From assembly GCA_023846275.1 (NCBI GenBank), contig CM043868.1, positions 14,355,755-14,419,754 on the forward strand: 64,000 bases of DNA, written 5' to 3'. Made by a program: the position numbers and the translations under genes. This stretch comes from Vanilla planifolia. Lineage: Eukaryota; Streptophyta; Magnoliopsida; Asparagales; Orchidaceae. This document shows, in pieces, positions 12,880 to 27,400 of this stretch. The notes below the pieces were generated by a model that saw only the letters and a list, made by a program, of their open reading frames with translations, did not search any database and was not told the origin of the DNA. Every line of letters begins with the position of its first letter. The first letter of the stretch is position 1.

Positions 12880-14400
12880 TGTCTATTTACCGTCCTCGGA
12901 AGGAAATCCCAGAGTCCGTATTACCTTTAATCGAGTCAGTATTACCTTAAAACATAGGTGCAGAGCAACAGCGCATTGAAACGTGAACTTACCCACCAAA
13001 AAGCAACCTTTACCACGGATTGAGCTTCAAACAAGAAAATTTTTGTTTGGATTTGAGTTTGCGTCCTTGCTCAACAGTTTGCAACGTGTTTATAAACATG
13101 TATAAAGTTGCTCTAAAAAGATGATTGCAAGATTGTTTCAACTTCATGAATCAATATAGAACCCAAGTTTATATGGTAAGATTTGTTCACACTGTTGCGT
13201 CACTCTGATATCTTAGCATATTTGCACTTTTGTCGTCAGCCCTTTGGTATTAAAATATCAGCCAATAGCTTTTTAGTATCAGAATATCATTCACATTTAT
13301 TGTAATGAGTGTATGTATATTGAAAAAAGAGAAAAAATATTATTAATTTTTGTTATTTTTTTATTATTATTAGACATAAAAAAATTAGAATATTATAGTA
13401 ATAATTTACAAAAATGTTTATTATAATAAGATCTTGTCCTCTTTCTAATGATAATTAAGATCATCTTTACTTGATTTGCCCTTTCAAAATTATGACAAAC
13501 TATTTTTTATGAATTGTATGGTTTAAAATAAGTATTTAAAAATGATAAATATGAACAAAAAAAAAAGATTTCTACTATAACCATTTTGCAAAAAAAAAAA
13601 GATAATAAATTTTAAAAATATATACTTTTTTCTAACATATCTAAATAATCTTATAAATATAAATATTTATATTAAGATCTAAAAATGTCATCAATATTAT
13701 TTTTATAATAATATAGTCAAAATTATAAAAATAAATCTAAACTGATCATCAATCAATTCCTCAAAAATGTTTACTATTAAATTTTTTAAGTAAAAAATGT
13801 CCTACATATTAATCATCATTTAAATCAATTAGAAGGAATCATAAAATTATAATTTTAATTTAAGTTCAAATATGTAATGAAAATTTTAAAAACATAATAA
13901 AAAATAGGTCACAAAACTTATTTGGTTATTCCATCAGATATCCTAATAAATCCCAAGAGTTCTTAAGATCTCTTAAGCTATTTGTTATCATTGTTAGTTT
14001 GATTATTAATCATAATTTTTTTTAATATTTAAGTATTATAGAATCTCCTTTACTTTTGAGAATCTAATATGTCCCTTTAGGTTAAAAAGATATAAAGAAA
14101 CTTATCTTTTCATTGATCTAAGTTATTCCATAATTATTATATGTACGTGACTCCTCTCACCTAATACAAAAAAAAATTTGGCACCTTGTCTTATGAATGC
14201 CTCCCTTATATTAAGGATGGGAACATCGAGTAATTGATTATTAATGTTATTTAAGAGATAATCTAATGGTGGCAATATCTTATGGATTTCTTCATTTATC
14301 AATGAAGAGTTAAATAGCTTCAAGTTCTCAATATAATGCTTATCATGTCTTTTTATAAACTTTCTTTATGAGAACTCCAACACTTTTTGGATTAGAATGT
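12880..14400. other. Upstream flank of the RETICULATA-like gene and AT-rich spacer
   Basis: The first 150 bases above the start codon are GC-richer and should hold the promoter and 5' UTR. No certain TATA box was picked. From about 13,300 on the sequence is poly-A/T-rich spacer with no coding signal until the gypsy relic begins. Confidence 0.4.
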
Positions 14401-14429
14401 GAATTCTTTGAATACACATGCTAAACTAT

Positions 14430-16380
14430 TTGTACTTTTTGTTGTGCAATTTCCTTGGAGGTGTTGTGATAAAATTTTAAGTCAAAATGGATTTTGTGAT
14501 AAAAATCATAAACTTTTCTTGAGCAAGCTATGTCCAATAGGCATCTATTATATGCAAAGTGGATATATTTTATATTCATATCTTAATTATTTAGATGCCC
14601 CATGTTATATGCCCTTTGCAAATGTACTACAAATTAATTAATGAATTCTATTTGATAATCGATTATAGGGTTGAAATATTGTACTCTATTATAATGTTGT
14701 ATCCTTCATTGCCCAAAGCCATCCCCCAAAATGTATTTAAAAATCAAGAATCTACATCAATGATGATATTGGTCGATAACATATGATGCACCAAACCTTC
14801 TTGAAAAAGAAGTATGATGCTTCCCCATTTGTAATCTCTTACCAACACATTATAAGTTTGGACATTTTTGAGAATATATTAAAGATCATGAACAAATGCG
14901 TGTGACCTCATCTTATGATAAATTTTCAAAAAAAAATTCATTGTTATACTCTCCCATGATTTACTTGCTACCAAAAAAAGCAAATATAAGTCATACTTGA
15001 TGTTGGACAACTTCATTGCACTATAAGACATTTATTCTCAATTAAATTATAACATTGGAGTTCATTCATAACTAGTAGGTGTGTTTATAGATTGAGAATG
15101 ATCTAAGTTACTCAAATACTTTCTTATGCCTTTTGGCATGTGTGAAATAATATATCTTCATCTGAGGAATGTAGAGTTGATCATTATGCTATAATGACCC
15201 TTTATAGTAATAAATATTATGAGGGCTTTCAAGCCTTCATTTCTTAGAGGATCTTGTAATAATCAACATCTTTGCATATAGCAACAAGTATTGCTTATGC
15301 TCCATTAGATGGATCTATTAAGCTGGTAATAAGAATAGATTATTGGCTAGTGGTCATGATAGCAAGCTTGTTAATTCATTATGAACTTTTTGCTTGTATT
15401 TCATGATCTAATTGTGTTATTGTAGTTAAACCATTCATTTAATATATTATGCATGCTACATCATAACATGGTTTTGTAAGAAATATAAGGGTTGATGATT
15501 AGATTAAACAATATTTTTTTAGTAGAAAAGGCTATCAATTGTTTACATATTAGTAAAGTACAAATAACCCTCCATCATTAATTACATAAGCTACCTAAGT
15601 ACCTTGTAGTATTTTAGATTAATATATTGCAGTCTTTTATACTTTAGAAGAACCATGTGATAGCATAGCTTGAGGCAATTGTTTGAAGTTTGAAAGGTGA
15701 TTGTATGGAAGTAAGGCTAATAAGGGGGTTGCATAAAGTTTTTTTATTTAATGAGAGCATTGGCCTCATGTGTTCATCCTTCCATTCAAATTTCTTATTG
15801 GCTAAAGCAAGACCATACAATGATGTCATTATCTTAGAAAACCTTTAATTGATCTTTTTAATTATTAGTATACTCTTACAAAACTTCAAACTTGTGATGC
15901 ATGTTAGTCTTAACTAATGCCAAGTTATTATAACTTTGGATTCATTAATCTTGGTTTCATCATTTTTTAACTCGATGACCAAATTGTTTAGCTTTGATAA
16001 TCAAACTTAAATTATTTGAACTTAGCTTTTGTTGCTTTTCATAGAATAATTCAAAAGACCTTCCATACATGTCCTTTGTGCTCTTCAAAATTGTGATTGT
16101 AGATCAGTTTGTCATTTAGATATACCATCACTATTCATTGGGATATGAACATTTATGTTGTCATTCATCATTTGCATAAAAGTGGCTAGTGCATTATGCA
16201 ACCTAAGTGGCATGATAAGTCATTTGTACACCTTTCGTCTTATTTGAATGGAGTATTCCAAATGTCCTACAATTTGATGTTACTTGGGTACTAATCTAGC
16301 TTTTTCCAAAAACTTGTGCATCCCTTTTTTGGCCATGAAGCTCATTATTCTTAATTATTTACTTGATTTTATTCAAAACT
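14430..16380 (-). mobile_element. Decayed Ty3/gypsy pol (RT, RNase H, integrase)
   Basis: Minus-strand fragments appear in the correct order. Near 16,300-16,140 are YSIQIRRKVYK, a stop, LIMPLRLHNALATFMQMMND (the RT palm, usually VMPFGLxNAPxTFMRLMN). Near 16,120-16,040 is YLNDKLIYNHNFEEHKGHV (usually YLDDILIYSKSxEEHxxHV), with the second catalytic Asp kept and the first changed to Asn. At 15829-15644 is an intact run with LALANKKFEWKDEH and CNPLISLTS...PFKLQTIASSYAI, the start of RNase H. Near 14,950 is KSWESITMNF (integrase, usually PWESISMDF). Near 14,740 is FLNTFWGMALGNEG (usually FxSxFWxxLF). It belongs to a different gypsy lineage from the intronic Tat element, closer to Reina/chromovirus types. 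No LTRs were paired. Confidence 0.8.
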
Positions 16381-16399
16381 TAACCATTAATGCAAATAA

Positions 16400-18400
16400 G
16401 GAATCTCATTATGTGTTATGTTATGAAAGGAAGCACATGTGATTACTGAGGGCTCTTAAAACCCAATAAGCTTGTCTCATATACATTGTCTTATTGAGTT
16501 TTATATTATGTGATGACAAATAAATCACAATATAACACATTATGTGATTTTTTACAAGACTAAATATACAATTGTTTCCTCATTAGACTATCTTAAAATA
16601 ACTTCGAACTAATCTTAGAGATTCTTACTATATAATCTAACACTTTCATAGGCTCAACTAATAATGTGTAACTATCTTTAGGCCAAAAGACTAGAGTAGC
16701 TCACTTACTTATCTCTTAAGTGATCATGCTGATTAAGAGTCCATTACATCTAATCTTCACCTGATCAAAATCATAACATTAACTTATAGCATCATACTAA
16801 CTCTAATCTATCACCATCCAATATTAGTTAAATTTTCTCAATTTGAATTTAATATGTAAAGAGTTCTCATCATAAATAATAACTTAATAAGATTAAGGTT
16901 TTTATTAACTCTAAATGCATAATCTAATATTCTTAATGCATTAAGTTAACCTAATATATTCACTCTATTTTTTTAATTATCTAAAATTATTATCATCAAA
17001 ATACTTAAATATTTCTATTAAATCTTAATTTAAATATTTGACATATCTTAACCAATATTTGTTGTATTTAATCTTATCATAATTTCATATAAGATCATAC
17101 TTATTTATGCTTATTTTAGTGTTCACAAAACCTTGGCTTTTACCCTTATATTTCATATATACTAATTGCTATTACAATAAAATTTGGGTTTACACAAATA
17201 TCAATAATGACTCTTATGTCTCTAAGATAACCTTGAGTCACTATATCTATTCTAAGATCTCTCTTGAGTCATCACACATTCTTAGATGACCATCAAAGAT
17301 ATCATCATATAACTTAAGAGCCTAAATAACATCATTTATATTTTTATCCAAAGAACCTGGTCAACTCATATCATATCCATTTAACTTTTGTCTCAAATTT
17401 TGAGCTAACTTTAATACAATATGTCTTAAATAATGAGTTTTGGTAATAATAATAAATAAAGAATTAAATCAAATTTTAAAAAAAAATATACGCATAAGAG
17501 TTAACCCTAAGACCATTAAATAAAAGTATAATTAAAACAAAAATTGATTTTAGGAAACAACCTAAATGAAAATGAGAAAAAAACACAACTTTGCTTAAAG
17601 TAGAACACACAAAAAAATCACAAGTAAAATGAGCAAATTTCTAAGAAATTTATTAATTTCATAGAGTAATAAAAAATAAAATTTTAGAACACTATCCATT
17701 ATAGAATCTGAATATATAATTACAAATAATTATATAACACACAAGTTTTAAAGATTAAACAATAATTAGAAGATTAATATTATATTAGAATAAATCTCTA
17801 ACTATTGTGATCATTCAAGTGGAATAAGCTTACATAAAAATATAAAAAATATAAATCTCTAACTATTGTGATTAATATTTTATTAGAGATTTAGTTCTCA
17901 TGAGAAAGAGATATTGTTATGATTTTGACCCCTAGTCATGATACTCTATTTGATTATAATAAATTTTAAGTATTTTTAATAAATTTGATTAAATATATTT
18001 TTAGATTTTAGATAACTAATATTTATATTTATGAAATCACTTAAATAAGAAGTGAAGTAAATATTAAATTTCATGAAGATTATCTTAGTTGGAGTGACAG
18101 ATTATTAAGAGATTCATTTTAAATTTAATTTTAAGATTATTTTATTTAAAAAAAATTTAAGCTTTATTATTATTTTTTACAATACACAAAAATTAAATTT
18201 CATTCTCACCAAAATCATGATTTAAATTCATCATCTTAAAAAGACATAAGATTTCATAATTTTGATCATTGTAAAATCATCTTACCATAATCATATCATT
18301 AAAAATCTCCTTCTAATGAGTTTTTGTAAAAAGAAAATTAAAAAAAATAGTTCTAACTAACATAAGCTTAAATATTTCTAAGTAGTTAAGAATTCGAGTA
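16400..18400. other. AT-rich spacer, no gene recognised
   Basis: Long stretches of A/T with short direct repeats and no extended frame or known motif. It may include unrecognised parts of the adjacent gypsy element (gag and 5' LTR would lie here). Confidence 0.35.
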
Positions 18401-18408
18401 GGTTATAT

Positions 18409-18640
18409 TAGGATCAGGCTAAGGTGTCACTCTTGAACCCATATGCTACAGTATTAGGTTAAGAGATCACTCATGAACCCGTTATGCTCTTATTGGAAAG
18501 CAAGGGACATGATCTCCAGAGCAAATCAGTGGTAAACCACCTTATATATTCAACTAATTGTATGCACTTAGGTAAAATATTATAGTTATCTCACATGCAA
18601 ATAGACAATGTAGGACTAAAATTCCCAATTCTTTTTATGT
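18409..18640 (+). repeat. Fragment resembling part of the solo LTR at 32.3-34.6 kb
   Basis: It shares the ordered motifs (G)AACCCGTTATGCTCT (18475-18490), a CTTATAT box, and CAATGTRGGACTAAA (18606) with the solo LTR (33146-33160, 33251 and 33282). The spacing between first and last is 125 and 131 bases respectively. The segment also contains a short internal duplication (CACTC[TA]TGAACCC, about 55 bases apart). This is probably the promoter-proximal part of an LTR of a related family. Confidence 0.5.
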
Positions 18641-21600
18641 ACATCACTTCCAAAATATAGAAGTGAATGTGTGGTGTTTGATTTGGTGGTAAGATCTAAT
18701 GTTTAAAAATCCTCTTCCATTGTAAATTGCATAAATCTAAATCAAGTTTGATCATAACATTTTTGTGATCTAATGATCTAAATTAAATCTTAACTTCTAC
18801 ATTAATGGTGTGGCTCTCATTTACCTTGAATAGATTTAGAATTGGACTATCCTAATGATGTCCAATGAACTATAACAACTAATCAGCATAAGAGTCATTT
18901 TGCACCTCATACCATCCCATTTTTTCATGCAACAACTATTTTTTAAACACAATTGAGCTAGTGGACCTCTTATTTTACGTAACAACTATTTTTAAATAGT
19001 AATTATTGAAATTTTGTCATTCGAACCATAATAAGTAATTGATATGTTTGTTAATTGCTTTAATCTTTATAATATTTTTACAAATAGTAGATTTTTTGGC
19101 ATAAAAGATTGATGAAAATTTGAAGAAAAATTTCTAGCCATAAAATTTAAGTTTTGGCAGCCAATGCTCACCATTCTTACCATTCATAGCATCCTTCATT
19201 CTTCAAGCTCCAGCTCATTATTTTCCACTTCAATCACCTAAACTTTTATTCTTTTATTTTTTTACTTGATTTAAGTAAAAGCATAACATATTTATGTCTT
19301 GTTAATTATTAATTGCTTTAATCTTTATAATATTTTTTCAAATGTCAAAATTTTTATCCCTATCAATTTATCATCTACTTATTAAACTGCACTTTAAAGC
19401 CTTTATGCATCATATATCATAATTCACCCTAGGTTTGTCCACTATTAAGTTTTTCTTTCTATATTTGTTTATGTCATGATTCTTCTAATTAGGAATTCAT
19501 CTACTCTAATACTATCTTTCCAACATCTTGTTTAATAACACTAATTTTGAAAGTATTTTTTAAATTACCAATTGAGCATTTAAAAGCCATTACTATAATA
19601 CCCTCTTAAATTTTGAAAGCTTTTTTATTATAACAAAATTCTTTCTTTAAAATAAGATAAATGATCACATAACTTATGAATATAAATCCCCTTTTCAAAG
19701 AAAGAAGTTCATAAACATGAAATAGTTCTCATAACAAAATTAAAGATAAATACCGTGTCTAACGTCAAACAAATGCATATAGTTCTCAAAGTAACACTCA
19801 TACATTACTTGCGACTAATTCCTAATACAATTATATAAGTTGAAGTAAGAAAAATATAAAAATGACATCTCCTATAATACTCTCTTACATTTATGTGATG
19901 TATGTCAAAACTCTAAATTTTTAGATCAAAATAAGTTGAGCTGACTATCATAAACATAACGGGCAAAGTTATGTAATAAGAATACAATGCTATACAAAAT
20001 TAAGTTATGTTGCATGCTTAATCCAAATAACAAAGCATATCATATCTAATATAAAATAAAGTAATATAGAATGAGGCTAATATACCAATGTAATACTTTC
20101 TCCCATTAGATTAAAACATTTTAAATATTTTTTATAATTATTTTGACCCCTTTTATAAAATTCTCATGCTTTAAACTTCTTTTAATTTGACATTTTTCTT
20201 TATTTAACTTTTTCCTTTCCTTTTTGTCATCAATCGTAGTTTATTCTTCAAAACAAATGCTACATTCTTTCTAAATTAGGTTTCATCTCTATATTATGCC
20301 TCAGAGACAAAAAAACACTTTTTGTTGGTTTTCCACTACAAGATGATACCTCATAATGAAATATATGGAGTTGGCAAAAAATGTTTTTTCCTTTAATGCA
20401 AGAGCATTATTATTAATGAATAGACTTTGTTTTAACCATTTTCAAATCTTTTTTTGTCACCTATTAACACAAATCATTTTATTAATTTAAAAACATTGCT
20501 TCTACTTTTTCCTTAGTTCTATAAAACAAAGTAAAATACAACATGTCATAGATGATGAATGCTATAAACAAAGACCATTCTTGGCATGTTTTCATAAGAG
20601 TCAAGTCAAAAAAATTAAAATAAAGTAATCTAATCTCTATAACAAAACATTTAACCATAGCATGCTGATTAATCAACAATCAATTTCTAAAATTTAACGA
20701 TTTATTTATTGTATTAGAACAAAAACATGTAGAAATATCAATTTATCTTATATACCTTTTAATTAAATATATTAATTTTTCCCATTTAAAGGCTATTAAA
20801 CTATAATGCAACATATATCATACAGATGCACCAATTTACACTCATTATAAGACATATCTATATTGTTGGGTCCACAATATAGTAAGAAGAGAGTTGAATT
20901 GGTTATGTAAGTTTTTATGAAATTCTTTCTAAGTCTCTTTTTCAAAATCACAAGAATATCAAGCAAAATGTAGATAAAAGTAAGGCTATTAAAAGCTAAG
21001 ACAAAGCTGTAAGAAAATTGGTAGTGAAAAAACAAGGGAATTTTGTTGGTTTAACTTAATCCATGAACATATGTCCATCCTCAAGTTAACTAGCTGAGGC
21101 ACCACTGAAAAATACTCCTTTGTTACAGTGACCCACTACAATCAAGTTTTTTCGTAGTTACAACACAACCAATGTTTCATAGTCAACTTCATAAAGCTAA
21201 GGCCATAGTCTGACACTCTAAAACTTAGAGTTAAGCCAAGAGAAAACAAAAGAAAAGGTCCTCACATAATATCTCTCTTTGACTGCAAAAAGTTCACAAT
21301 TGTTAAGATTGATTAGTAATGTGGCTCAAATGTGACCATAATGCAATGCCTCAATATTGCTTCAATCTTACTTGAAAAAGAAAAAACTAGAAGAAATATA
21401 GAGAAGAATGCATAATGCTTCAACACTTTAAAACTTTAAAGTCTCTTTTAGTTTGCCAACGAAAACTCCAATATTTTAGCTTTATATGATGTATGTAGAC
21501 ATTAAAGAACTCAATTATCCTTATCTAAAGAGTTTTTAAATTAAAGGATTGTACTTTAGATGGTTTTAGAGGGTATAAAAATAATTTAGTAGCAAAACAA

Positions 21601-24060
21601 TAGTCAAATTCCCGTGATTATGCTATTGTTAGTCACTTGTTACATTAAAATTCAAACATAATTTATCATGTGTGGTCACCCTTGCTTGCTTTTCATTGGT
21701 TCAATATTATGTCATATATTTCTTTGTTTGTTCTTTGATTTTGAAAATATTTTTTATGAAATAAAATTATAACAAAATCATTTCAAAATCATGTGCATGC
21801 TCAAAGTTTGAAAACTATTTTGAAACATAGAACAAGAAGTTTAAAAATCTTTAAAATGAAAATTAATTTAAGACAATGATTGAGAACCACATAACTATCA
21901 CATTTCTTTTACAAGTTGAGTTTCAAATAACATAACAAAAAAAACTCTAATACATGTCCAACTATTAAGGTATGAGAAAAGAGTTGACACATAATTTACA
22001 CAACTAATAGTAGGGATAAAGCAACATCTAAGTTAAGTACTTATGATGTTATCTCTCATTAATCCCTAGTAGTCTTATGTTATCTCTTATCTTAACATGA
22101 AATTTTTAGGCCAAAAATAGACTAAACCAATTGTCACTAGCTCAATGATATAATCATGAATAAATGTGTAAAACAAAAAAGCTTTTAAGTCATGCAACAT
22201 AATCAATATCAAACAAATAACATGAATAGAGCATGTGTAAGCAATACAAATAAAATGTCAATTTTCAAGTAAATTTTATTAAATCTTTTCATTATTTTTT
22301 TTATAGTTTCACTTATCTTTGAATTAGAATAGGGTGGGGTCATTTTTATAAATAAATTTGGTCTATCTTCTTGGAATACGTCATTTTAAGTTAAATAGCC
22401 TAACTTGATATGACTCATTTGGCTTATTTTTAGAATACATTATTTATGAATAATTATCTTCTCTTTGGACAATCATAAATCCTTTCACATTTAGAATAAT
22501 ACCCTTTCTTTACCAACTTTTGCTTTGTCCATTTTATTTATCTTTTACTTTTCTCATTCATCATCATTTTACTTTAGTGATTGTTATCATAAGTTGAATT
22601 TTCATATAACATTTCCAATTATATTGAAATAACATAAAACAATAACAAAATAAAGCCTCATTCAAATCAATCATCGATAACATAATAAGTCAAGCATGAA
22701 GAACAACCATCCTTAAGTTGATTATTTAAATCATTTTCATAAGATTGCTACAATTCAAACAATACAATAGCAAGCAAATGCATAGATGTGCAAGCTTATC
22801 TTATATTCTTGTTTGTAGTAAGCTTGTTATAGATTGACTCTTGAATTTCATGCAATCCTTCTCCTTCTTATGATATAATACATGCTACAATTTTGTGTCT
22901 TGATTTCCTTCAATTCTTGCACATATGCTCTCATTCTTCATCCAACTTTGGCAAAAACCTATTCACTCTCCTTTCCTCTCCTCTGGCTCATGACTTAAGA
23001 AATTTCTCAAAAAGTTTCCTGAAATTCTTCTTGTCAACATTCTCATCTCACTCTATACTTAATCAATTTTGTTTCTTTTTCTCAACCTTTTATCTCTCTC
23101 CAAACAACTATGTCATCAAAGCAGTCTCATCTAACACCTCATCAACTTCTCACTATTTGAAATCCAACATTTTTTTGTTAATTTGGGTCATTATTAGGTC
23201 AAGTCTACAACATGCATACATTAAGGTTAAGAAAAATTAAATATTTTAAAAAATAATTAAAAATTTTCAAATTTTTTAATTGATTTTCCTTCCAAAATTT
23301 TCTAAACTTAAAATCTTTAAAAACTATTATTTAATAATTTATTTTAAATCTCTTTCGGCTTTAATTTCACTATTATAACACTTCTTTGTTGTGCCAAAAC
23401 ATTTTATTAGACTTATCATTATAAGTTCTATGTCTCGATAATTTTTCATAATTTTTAAAAACTTCTAAATAAACTCTTATTAATTTTTTATTCTTAAAAA
23501 ATTCATATTCTCATCAAATTAGAATGAACGGCTTTCAAATATTTTGTATATTAAAGTTTTCAACTCATCTCTTTTTATAAGGCACCTTACCTCATTTTAG
23601 TGATGTCTATTTTTTTAAAAATTTAAAAATTCATCCCAAAAAAATCTAGATGAAATCTCCAAAATTTTAAAAAAATTGTTAATAAAAATAAAATTCATCT
23701 CATTTCCACAATTTGTGATGTTACAATACTTTATTCACATTTTATGTATTGCATTGTAGGCCAAAAATTATTATATTTTATTCTTATTTAATTTTTTAAT
23801 ATTTCTTTTTAATCAACCTTGATTGAAGTAAATGTACATACATCAAAAAATGATGTATTATACTCAAGTCTTGATTTTGATTTGCAACTCCAATAAACTA
23901 ACTAAACAACTAGGTGTATTGTATATTAAAAAAATAATATTTTGTACATTATTCTCAAGTTTCCTTTTTTTGTTTTGAAATTTGTTAGTTTTTTTTAAAC
24001 TTTCAAAGGCTACCCAATAGTTTGCCCCTCCCTTCTCCAACATTAAATGCAAAAATGCAC
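18640..24060. other. AT-rich intergenic region, no gene recognised
   Basis: Open frames here are short (up to 115 codons at 22893-23240, pyrimidine-driven), lack domains and are not spliced into anything recognisable. Composition and short repeats suggest old transposon debris. Confidence 0.4.
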
Positions 24061-24069
24061 ACATTGTGC

Positions 24070-24480
24070 AATGAACACCTCCTCTCACAAACAGTATGAA
24101 ACTAAATTTTGATGGGTTAGCTCGTGACAACCCAAGTCTTATAGGTTGCAGAGGGATTATTCGCAATGGTGTTAGTTTAGCAATCAAAGCTTTCTCTATA
24201 TTTGTTGGCCACAAGTCAAACATTGAAGCAAAAAAGTATGGCTATAATGTTTTGTTTACAACCTTGCAAAGAACTAGGAATCCTAAACATTATTATGTAA
24301 TTAGATTACAAAGCTATAATAGATATGATGCAAGGCAGCATGACTATTCTTTCGAAGATGCTAAGTCATATTAATTAAATCAAACAACTGAATGCCACAA
24401 GAATTCACTTTCATTTATAGAGAGGAAAATGTAGTGGCAAATTATTTAGAATAATTGGCTAGCTCTAGTCTTCAAGTTAA
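24070..24480 (+). pseudogene. RNase H domain relic of a LINE-type retrotransposon
   Basis: From 24096 the frame reads MKLNFDGLARDNPSLIGCRG, then IIRNGVSLAIKAFSIFVGH and NIEAKKYG. This is the start of the plant RVT_3/RNase H-like domain, which normally reads KLNFDGASxGNPGPAGxGGIIRN with a later TNNEAE acidic pair. The first catalytic Asp (LNFDG) and the Glu (IEA) remain. The frame shifts near 24370 and resumes with FTFIYREENVVANYLE, then LASSSLQ, the domain's C-terminal block (normally HVxREGNxVADxLAN). The domain is broken, so it is inactive. No upstream RT was found nearby. Confidence 0.78.
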
Positions 24481-24499
24481 CACTTCCATTTTATAGAAA

Positions 24500-27400
24500 A
24501 TCTTGAAACTTTACAAAGCTCTTATCAAATTAGATAGAATTTACTATCCTTATCTAAAATGTTAGTGCATGTGATGATATTAGTTTTACAATTGTAGAAT
24601 GTTCTTGGAAGCTTCATTTACTCATTTGTATAAAGGACAAATCATAAATTCAAACCAATCCTATAAGTAAATCTAAATATAAGTAGCATCTAAATTTCTT
24701 CACCTCTCTTGGTTTGTTAGATTTTAGCTTTATTTAAATTATACAGTATGATTTTAATGATTGCACTTATGTACAGTTGTCTCATCCAATCGTCATACAA
24801 CCTTGTTCGTCAATTAAGCAATGATCATAATTTATGAAATGTTTTTCTTTGTACTAGTCTATTCATTTCATTCTCCTTCCTAACTTATATAATACTTTAC
24901 ATGAAAATCTATGATCCTTCATCTTAGATTGTTACTTATATGGGTGTTACTTTTTACCACTCTTATGTCCATTTGGTAAGATAAGTATTTTCTTACTGAA
25001 TGATTATTTTACTACTCATTATTTTTTATTATTGTATTACCATGTTGGTCCTCGCTCTTACACCAATTTAGTCCTACCCATTCTCAGTTATAGTAGCGTA
25101 TCAACATGTACCACTAGTATTTTATCTAGATTGGTTCAGTATGTGTTACTATATGTCATTCTTGATTATTAGCTAAGTCCAAAATTCTTATTGGCTTTTG
25201 TTTGTGTATTACATCTTCTCAATTACCTTTTTCATCATCTAAAAACTACTTACTCCTTAATCTTTATAGACTAATACGTGTTGCTAAGGTGGTTGATCGT
25301 TCATCAAATATGTCTTATGACATTATCAACCTTGTCTATTTCACTTATTCTACTCTATGGTCATTTGTACAATACAAAACATATGTTCACACTATACAAT
25401 TTTATGTCTGAACATCGTTGCTTCTAACTAGCCTTGTATTATTGCTCTAAATTCCTTATTGGACCACATCAATTTCGTATGACCATATTGTCGCCTAGTA
25501 TGAACAATATATTGTGACTATATATGAGTCAGATAATATTGATGTATCATACAATACAACAATATTATCCATTTCAAAAAAAAAATACAATACAACAATA
25601 TTTTTTGTACAATACAATCATCACATTCGACACTCTTCTATGGTAATGGAAAACTTGACAAACAATCTAATTTTAGTAGCAATCTTTCATGCAATTTACT
25701 AAGAATTATTAGAGAATCTTTACTCAAAGTTGTACGAAGGACAATGGAAAGCTAGTTTCAATCACTACAAACCAGATAATTGCAATATAGACAATTTCTT
25801 CCCAAAAATGTTTTCTAAGTTCAAACTTCCCTCTTTTATATTTTCGACACATCTCCTTGCATTCTAGGCCTCTTACATTATTCCAATAGCTATGTCTTTT
25901 CATTTTGATGCCTCTCACATTCTTGCTCTCTCAAATATAATGGTTTACCATCAATTGAATCATCTTCAACATCAATTCCATTAGACATTCTCTATTTTAG
26001 GTTTTAAGTACTTGTTTATTTATACAATATCATATTATATTATCCTTCACTTCATATCATATCATTTATGATATTTCTTTCTATCCACACTTAATCATAA
26101 TAATTATACTTATATGATATCTTTAATTGCACTTATATAATTTATTTTAATCTATTTAGTTTAGGTTTACTTTGTGTTATACGATGTCTATTACCATAAT
26201 TGTATGATATATATACTCTTTCACTTAAAGGCATCGTACTTATTATACTATATAATATTATTTAATATATTTAAATCAAGTATTCTCATTTCATCAAATC
26301 GTATGATATTTATTATTATAGTATGTGATCTATTTATTCTCCCTCATTTACCTTATTATATTTATATGATATTGCTAATAATATTATGTGATATACTCTC
26401 TTACCTTATTAGACATTAACTCAATGTGACATTAGGTTGTCTAATAAGGAATTTTGCTTATATGATTTTTTAATTATATTATATAATCTAATTTAGCATA
26501 TTTATCTAATTAATCATTCCATCATATTATATAATGTCTATTAGTATATTATATAATTCATTTAAGAACTTGAAAATATTATTAAAGAAGTTTACTAATT
26601 TTTCAAAAAATTTAAATAATTTAAAATAATTATAAATATCAATTTGTTATATTTGAGATTCTAAAATGTCTCCATCTTAATGAGGCTTTTAATCAATCTT
26701 AAAATCATGATTTTTGTGGCATCCAATAATTAAATTTTTTTAAAAATTATATATAAAAAATTCATTACCCCCCCACCCCCCTTTTGAGATGTTATAGTAT
26801 CGTGCATTAGTCTTGGGACTCATGTTACCTTATTAGCGCACCAATTATAACGTAATGTATTATATATTGATGACAACTTATTATACATTCAATTGAAATC
26901 AAAATTTTCTTTAGTGAATTCTTTTTGAAAATTATGCATGAATTTTTTTAAGTAAATGTCATGCAATTAAGCACATGCAAAATCAATTTACAAATCTATC
27001 CCACAAAATTTCCCAACCTTGCTCTTGATTATTCCTTCTTTATTGTTTTGATCATTTATCCTTCTTTTTGCTTTGCTATGACTAGCAGAGTCTTACAGTT
27101 GACTCTTTCTTACATTATTTCCAAATATGCTTCCTTGATCCTCTATTTTATCTAACCCACAATCAACTAATTGATTAATTAATACCGATTCAATTGGCTT
27201 ATTATTATCAAAACTTCTTTAAGCAATAGATTCATGGCAATAACACATCAAATAAGAAGGCCTCTAAAATATGTACATCATGCAACATATATATCACCAA
27301 GATAAACTATGTCTACTTCTGCTCACATTTTAATGATCACACTAAAAAAATTGATCTTTTTTAACAAAATTCCTTCATGAGAATTCCTAAATTCCCAAAG

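Noticed and set aside
22893-23240. 115-codon plus-strand frame
   Set aside because: A pyrimidine-rich strand gives a Phe/Leu/Ser-rich frame; nothing recognisable.
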